NCBI GenBank assembly: GCA_964563885.1
Contig: CAZLYX010000043.1
Span: forward strand, 1 to 17,563
Source of the DNA: CAZLYX01 sp964563885
GTDB lineage: Bacteria > Pseudomonadota > Gammaproteobacteria > Burkholderiales > Neisseriaceae
Length of the DNA: 17,563 nucleotides
Direction of reading: 5' to 3'
Shown here: piece by piece, positions 13,641-17,563 of the stretch
Layout: each line of letters begins with the position of its first letter
Numbering within the stretch: the stretch's first letter is position 1
Notes under the pieces: model-generated
Seen by the model: only the letters and a program-made list of their open reading frames with translations
Told to the model about the DNA's origin: nothing
The model's database searches: none
Position numbers and translations under genes: made by a program

Positions 13641-14744
13641 ATGTTGATTTTAAAAGCGGAACGTGATGCTTTGTTGAAACCTTTGCAGGCTGTCACTGGG
13701 ATTGTCGAACGTCGTCATACGTTGCCAATTTTATCCAACGTATTGCTTGAAAATACACGCGGACAAACCAATTTTTTGGCGACTGACTTGGAAATCCAAA
13801 TCAACACCGTTGGCCCGCAAAGCGAGGCTGAAGATTTTCGAATCACCACCAATGCTAAAAAGCTGCAAGACATTTTGCGGGCATTGCCAGAAGGCTCTTT
13901 GGTTGCTTTAGATTGGGCGCAAAATCGTTTAACGCTTAAAGCGGGTAAGTCGCGCTTTAATTTGCAAACATTACCAGCTGAAGATTTCCCATTAATGAGT
14001 GTTGGTGAAGATGTGAGTGCGGCCTTTAGTTTGCCGCAAGAAGCGTTTAAAAATATGCTTTCACAAGTGCAATACAGCATGGCGGTGCAAGATATTCGCT
14101 ATTATCTAAACGGCTTGCTGATGCAGGCAGAGGGTGATCAGCTGCGTTTAGTGGCGACAGATGGCCATCGTTTGGCTTATTCAAGCACCACTATTGATGC
14201 AGATTTGCCAAAATCAGAAATCATTTTGCCGCGCAAAACGGTGCTAGAGCTGTTCAAATTGTTAAATCAACCAAACGAGCCTATTACGATTGAATTGCTT
14301 AATAACCAAGTGCGTTTCCGTTGTAACGACACGGTGATTGTGAGCAAAATTGTTGATGGTAAGTTCCCAGATTTTAACCGTGTGATTCCTTTAGACAATG
14401 ATAAAATTTTCTTAGTGGGCCGCACTCAATTATTAGGTGCGCTGGAGCGTGCCGCTATTTTGGCGAATGAAAAGTTTCGTGGCGTGCGTTTACAGCTTAA
14501 TCCAGGTGTTATGCGGGTATTATGTAGCAATAATGAGCAAGAAGAAGCTCAGGAAGAGTTAGAGATTGCTTATCAAGGTAATGAGCTTGAGGTGGGCTTT
14601 AACATCAGTTATTTGATGGATGTGCTGCGTAATGTGCATGCCGACGATTTGCAATTGGCTTTTGGTGATGCCAATCGCTCAACTTTGTTTACTATTCCCG
14701 ATAATCCAAACTTTAAATACATCGTAATGCCAATGCGTATTTAA
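13641..14744 (+). CDS. dnaN: DNA polymerase III beta sliding clamp
   Basis: This 367-residue protein forms the ring-shaped dimer that tethers polymerase III to DNA. It has normal family length with three repeated clamp domains (about 1-120, 125-245, 246-367). Family blocks include VERRHTLPILSNVLLE (22-37), LVATDGHRLAYS (near 170) and the C-terminal YIVMPMRI, which ends in the usual MPMR(I/L). It begins 20 bases after dnaA with AAGGA ahead of its ATG, so the two are very likely one transcript. A strong terminator follows at 14763-14795. Confidence 0.97.
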   Translation: MLILKAERDALLKPLQAVTGIVERRHTLPILSNVLLENTRGQTNFLATDLEIQINTVGPQSEAEDFRITTNAKKLQDILRALPEGSLVALDWAQNRLTLKAGKSRFNLQTLPAEDFPLMSVGEDVSAAFSLPQEAFKNMLSQVQYSMAVQDIRYYLNGLLMQAEGDQLRLVATDGHRLAYSSTTIDADLPKSEIILPRKTVLELFKLLNQPNEPITIELLNNQVRFRCNDTVIVSKIVDGKFPDFNRVIPLDNDKIFLVGRTQLLGALERAAILANEKFRGVRLQLNPGVMRVLCSNNEQEEAQEELEIAYQGNELEVGFNISYLMDVLRNVHADDLQLAFGDANRSTLFTIPDNPNFKYIVMPMRI

Positions 14745-14762
14745 TCAATCAGATTGATATTG

Positions 14763-14795
14763 AAGCCACCTGAAACCTTTCAGGTGGCTTTTTTG
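14763..14795 (+). terminator. Rho-independent terminator of dnaA-dnaN
   Basis: AAGCCACCTGAAA (14763-14775) and TTTCAGGTGGCTT (14778-14790) form a perfect 13-pair stem with a minimal two-base loop, followed by TTTTT. The arms resemble the uptake sequence but differ at two positions, so this is a terminator whose uptake function may have been lost. Confidence 0.88.
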
Positions 14796-14821
14796 TGGCC
14801 AATAGTCTTGGAGAATCTAGC

Positions 14822-14845
14822 TTGAATCTAAGCACATTGATTCAA
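14822..14845. repeat. Perfect 7-base inverted repeat, operator-like
   Basis: TTGAATC (14822-14828) and GATTCAA (14839-14845) are separated by ten bases. No T-run follows, so it is not an obvious terminator. Its position ahead of a TATAAT at 14868-14873 and of the gyrB promoter would suit a dimeric regulator, but no known site is recognised. Confidence 0.35.
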
Positions 14846-14966
14846 TTTTGCGACATGAATGCGCACCTATAATGACTAAGCAGTTTGAGCATAAATACCG
14901 ACACGTAATAAATCAGCAATTACTGTGCGCTAAAGCTTAGAAAGTTATGAAAGAAATGTTGTTTTC

Positions 14967-14975
14967 TGGTATAAT
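14967..14975 (+). promoter_or_regulatory. Extended -10 promoter for gyrB
   Basis: TGGTATAAT is a perfect extended -10 element (TGn then TATAAT). Transcription would start near 14982 and give a leader of about 125 bases holding a small hairpin and an uptake sequence. Extended -10 promoters need no good -35 box, and none is seen. Confidence 0.6.
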
Positions 14976-15034
14976 AATCAGCTTATTATGCGTTATTTAA
15001 TATAATCAAATCGCCCCATTTGGCGAACCCTGTA

Positions 15035-15046
15035 TTCAGGTAGCCT
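15035..15046 (-). repeat. Single exact DUS in the gyrB leader
   Basis: TTCAGGTAGCCT is an exact inverted AGGCTACCTGAA with no partner arm, so it acts as an uptake signal and not as a terminator. It lies 63 bases before the gyrB ATG, within the predicted leader. Confidence 0.8.
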
Positions 15047-15108
15047 TAGTGCTTAAGGATACTCATTGAACGGGGATTTGTATTTAAATCAGCAAGAAAA
15101 GAATTCTT

Positions 15109-17496
15109 ATGACAGAGCAGCAACAAAACTACGGTGCCGATAGTATTAGAGTGTTAAAAGGCTTAGATGCGGTGCGCAAACGCCCTGGCATGTACATCGG
15201 CAACACACAAGATGGTACTGGCTTACACCACATGGTGTTCGAGGTGTTGGATAATGCGATTGACGAAGCTTTAGCTGGTCATTGCGACACCATTATCGTG
15301 GCGATTAACGCCGATAACTCCATCACCATTGAAGATAATGGTCGCGGCATTCCCACCGATATACATCATGAAGAAGGCCGTTCAGCTGCAGAAGTCATCA
15401 TGACCATTCTGCATGCTGGCGGTAAGTTTGATAGCAATAGCTACAAAATCTCTGGCGGCTTACATGGCGTAGGTGTTTCTGTGGTGAACGCCTTGTCTGA
15501 TTGGCTGCGTTTAAGCATTTATCGCAATGGCAAAGAGTATTTTGTTGAATTTAACCGTGGTGACGCGGTTGCACCGCTAGCAGAAGTGGGTGATACCACT
15601 AAAAAAGGTACTCGCGTTCACTTTTTAGCCAGCGAAGAAACATTTGAATTAATAGAGTTTCACTTTGATATTTTGGCCAAACGAATCCGCGAGCTATCGT
15701 TTTTGAATAACGGTGTTGGCATTAAGCTGATTGATAAACGCGATGGTCGTGAAGAAGATTTTGCGTTTTCAGGTGGTGTGGCTGGGTTTGTGCAATACAT
15801 GAATCGCAAAAAGAATCCGCTGCATGAAAAAATATTTTATACGCTGGGCGAAAAAGACGACATGATCGTTGAATGTGCCATGCAATGGAATGACAGCTAT
15901 CAAGAAACGGTACAGTGTTTTACCAACAATATTCCTCAGCGTGATGGAGGCACACATTTAACTGCATTGCGTCAAGTAATGACTCGCACACTTAATCAAT
16001 ATATTGATGCCAACGAAGTGGCCAAAAAAGCTAAAGTTGATACCGCTGGCGACGATATGCGTGAAGGGTTAACCTGCGTATTGTCTGTCAAATTGCCCGA
16101 TCCAAAATTTAGTTCGCAAACCAAAGAAAAACTGGTTTCAGGTGAGATTGGGCCGATTATCAATGAAGTGCTTGGCCAAGCGCTTAATGAGTTTCTAGAA
16201 GAAAACCCCAACGAAGCCAAAATTATTTGCGGCAAAATTGTTGACGCAGCGCGCGCGCGGGAAGCAGCTCGTAAAGCCCGTGAAATAACACGCCGCAAAG
16301 GTGTGATGGATGGGTTAGGCTTGCCAGGTAAACTGGCCGATTGCCAAGAAAAAAACCCAGCCTTATCTGAATTGTACCTAGTGGAGGGCGACTCCGCCGG
16401 TGGCTCAGCCAAACAAGGCCGAGATCGTAAGTTTCAAGCTATTTTGCCGCTTAAAGGTAAAATTCTAAACGTAGAAAAAGCGCGTTTTGAAAAAATGCTG
16501 GCCAGCCAAGAAGTAGCAACGCTTATCACAGCGCTTGGCGCAGGCATTGGCAAAGATGAATTTAATGCCGAAAAACTGCGTTATCACCGCATCATCATCA
16601 TGACTGATGCCGACGTAGACGGCGCGCATATTCGCACGCTGCTGCTAACATTCTTCTATCGCCAAATGCCAGAGTTGATTGAGCGCGGCTATATTTACAT
16701 TGCCCAGCCACCTTTATACAAAGCCAAACAAGGCAAGCATGAACGCTACCTGAAAGATGAATCTGAGAAAGATCAATTCTTACTCACCTTGGCCTTAGAT
16801 AAAGCAAAAATCATCACCAATGGCCGCACAGTTGAAGGCGAAGAGCTAGCAAAAATCGCCAAACAATTTGTATTGTGTCACGCTGTGCTAGAGCAAGAAA
16901 GCCGCATCATCGATCGCTCAGTGTTACATGCATTGCTAGAAGCTGAGCCAATTGATTTAAGCACACCAGAAGCTGCCGATGCATCCATTGCCATGTTGTT
17001 GCCGCTTTTAGATGAAAACCAAGTAGCGCTTGAGCGTTTAGATGGGCAAGACGAAAAGTACTTTATCAAAATCACTCGCAAGTTACATGGCAACATCGTT
17101 GTAAACTATATCGAGCCTAAGTTTTTAGAAGGTAAGTCTTATCAAATCATCACTCGCACCGCTGAGATGCTCAAAGATTTAATTGGTGAAGACGCGATTT
17201 TGATGAAAGGTGAAACCGAGCATTCAGTGGATAGCTTTGAAGCAGCGCTCGCCATCTTAATGGCATCTGCCCAAAAAGGGCTTTATATCCAACGCTATAA
17301 AGGCCTAGGCGAGATGAACCCAGAACAGCTTTGGGAAACCACCATGGATCCAACCGTTCGCCGCTTATTGAAAGTGCGCATTGAAGATGCCATTGCGGCC
17401 GATGAAGTGTTTGTAACCCTGATGGGCGACGAAGTAGAGCCACGTCGCGCCTTTATTGAGAGCAATGCTTTAATTGCACAAAATATTGATATTTAA
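15109..17496 (+). CDS. gyrB: DNA gyrase subunit B
   Basis: GyrB supplies the ATPase and part of the DNA cleavage site of gyrase, which adds negative supercoils. The 795-residue protein has the GHKL ATPase domain (EVLDNAIDEA 44-53, EDNGRGIP, GGLHGVGVSVVNALS), the transducer domain, and the TOPRIM domain with VEGDSAGGSA (425-434, E426) and the metal-binding DADVDG (D500, D502, D504). The quinolone-binding block KGKILNVEKA is at 449-458. The C-terminal YKGLGEMNPEQLWETTMDP and the proteobacterial-type insert are present, and the length equals the long GyrB form. The ATG at 15109 has a weak purine-rich ribosome-binding site. It is third in dnaA-dnaN-gyrB but has its own promoter and follows a terminator. 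Confidence 0.97.
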   Translation: MTEQQQNYGADSIRVLKGLDAVRKRPGMYIGNTQDGTGLHHMVFEVLDNAIDEALAGHCDTIIVAINADNSITIEDNGRGIPTDIHHEEGRSAAEVIMTILHAGGKFDSNSYKISGGLHGVGVSVVNALSDWLRLSIYRNGKEYFVEFNRGDAVAPLAEVGDTTKKGTRVHFLASEETFELIEFHFDILAKRIRELSFLNNGVGIKLIDKRDGREEDFAFSGGVAGFVQYMNRKKNPLHEKIFYTLGEKDDMIVECAMQWNDSYQETVQCFTNNIPQRDGGTHLTALRQVMTRTLNQYIDANEVAKKAKVDTAGDDMREGLTCVLSVKLPDPKFSSQTKEKLVSGEIGPIINEVLGQALNEFLEENPNEAKIICGKIVDAARAREAARKAREITRRKGVMDGLGLPGKLADCQEKNPALSELYLVEGDSAGGSAKQGRDRKFQAILPLKGKILNVEKARFEKMLASQEVATLITALGAGIGKDEFNAEKLRYHRIIIMTDADVDGAHIRTLLLTFFYRQMPELIERGYIYIAQPPLYKAKQGKHERYLKDESEKDQFLLTLALDKAKIITNGRTVEGEELAKIAKQFVLCHAVLEQESRIIDRSVLHALLEAEPIDLSTPEAADASIAMLLPLLDENQVALERLDGQDEKYFIKITRKLHGNIVVNYIEPKFLEGKSYQIITRTAEMLKDLIGEDAILMKGETEHSVDSFEAALAILMASAQKGLYIQRYKGLGEMNPEQLWETTMDPTVRRLLKVRIEDAIAADEVFVTLMGDEVEPRRAFIESNALIAQNIDI
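16745..16754 (+). repeat. Intragenic 10-base DUS core in gyrB
   Basis: GCTACCTGAA is the exact ten-base core of the dominant uptake sequence (first two bases AC instead of AG), encoding part of ERYLKD. Its retention inside an essential gene is compatible with an active uptake site or with chance. Confidence 0.45.
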
Positions 17497-17513
17497 ACCA
17501 GTGTTATGAATAT

Positions 17514-17525
17514 AGGCTACCTGAA
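17514..17525 (+). repeat. Single exact DUS after gyrB
   Basis: AGGCTACCTGAA lies 18 bases after the gyrB stop codon. No inverted partner is visible before the window ends at 17563, so whether it is the left arm of a terminator cannot be decided. Confidence 0.8.
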
Positions 17526-17563
17526 AAGATTGGTTGTATAAGCCATATAACCATAGCTCTATA

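Larger units (their letters stand above)
14745..15108 (+). other. dnaN-gyrB intergenic region
   Basis: These 364 gene-free bases contain, in order, the dnaN terminator (14763-14795), a perfect inverted repeat (14822-14845), a TATAAT at 14868-14873 without a good -35, a distant GCGCAC/GTGCGC pair (14861-14866 and 14925-14930), the gyrB extended -10 promoter (14967-14975), a small TCGCC/GGCGA hairpin (15011-15026) and one uptake sequence (15035-15046). No open frame, tRNA or DnaA box was found. Confidence 0.55.

Noticed and set aside
13715..14080. Minus-strand open frame of 121 codons inside dnaN
   Set aside because: It is antisense to a conserved essential gene, and its composition is what the reverse of that gene predicts.
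15001..15006. Second TATAAT as an additional gyrB promoter
   Set aside because: No acceptable -35 or TGn extension accompanies it; the element at 14967-14975 is clearly better.
1..17563. CRISPR array, insertion sequence, prophage, toxin-antitoxin or defence system
   Set aside because: No regularly spaced repeats, transposase or integrase motifs, or small paired toxin-antitoxin genes were found; apart from the lone GNAT gene and the terC-family gene the coding content is housekeeping.

Overview
The window is a piece of a Neisseriaceae-type chromosome. Three things point there. First, 12-bp DNA uptake sequences (DUS) with core AGGCTACCTGAA (reported for Eikenella-type genomes) occur seven times exactly, nearly always between genes and often paired as terminator arms; one terminator carries the AGGC(T/A)GCCTGAA variant instead. 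Second, the block engB / cytochrome c4 / resB / resC and the protein sequences (DnaA, YidC, ThiE, EngB N-terminus) resemble Neisseria proteins as I remember them. Third, base composition is clearly AT-leaning, lower in GC than Neisseria or Eikenella, which would suit a low-GC relative such as a Snodgrassella-like symbiont. The genus is an inference only.

Layout. 1-80: start of engB on the minus strand. 224-4176: periplasmic dihaem cytochrome c4 followed by resB and resC, the System II cytochrome c maturation pair that would attach haem to c4. 4177-4492: gene-free leader with a candidate promoter and a hairpin just before a TerC/CBS/CorC membrane protein (4493-6055). 6056-6385: AT-rich gene-free stretch, then an AT-rich GNAT acetyltransferase (6386-6880) ending in a bidirectional DUS terminator shared with a convergent PiT phosphate transporter (6947-8524, minus). 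8649-9272: thiE, divergent from pit and separated by a second bidirectional DUS terminator from yidC.

9416-17496 is the conserved dnaA neighbourhood. On the minus strand are rpmH, rnpA, yidD and yidC (leftward); on the plus strand are dnaA, dnaN and gyrB (rightward). The two sets diverge from the 248-bp rpmH-dnaA interval, which holds a near-consensus rpmH promoter, a dnaA -10 element, degenerate tandem DnaA-box-like repeats and a strong dnaA leader hairpin. A perfect DnaA box lies over the rpmH/rnpA junction. This is the classic arrangement around a replication origin, but the few DnaA boxes seen leave the exact origin unproven.

Almost all of the content is housekeeping. I found no mobile element, CRISPR array, tRNA or rRNA gene, defence system or obviously new multi-gene system. 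The observations worth following are non-coding: DUS dialect mixing, the dnaA, yidC and terC leaders, the DnaA box at rnpA, and inverted repeats before gyrB.
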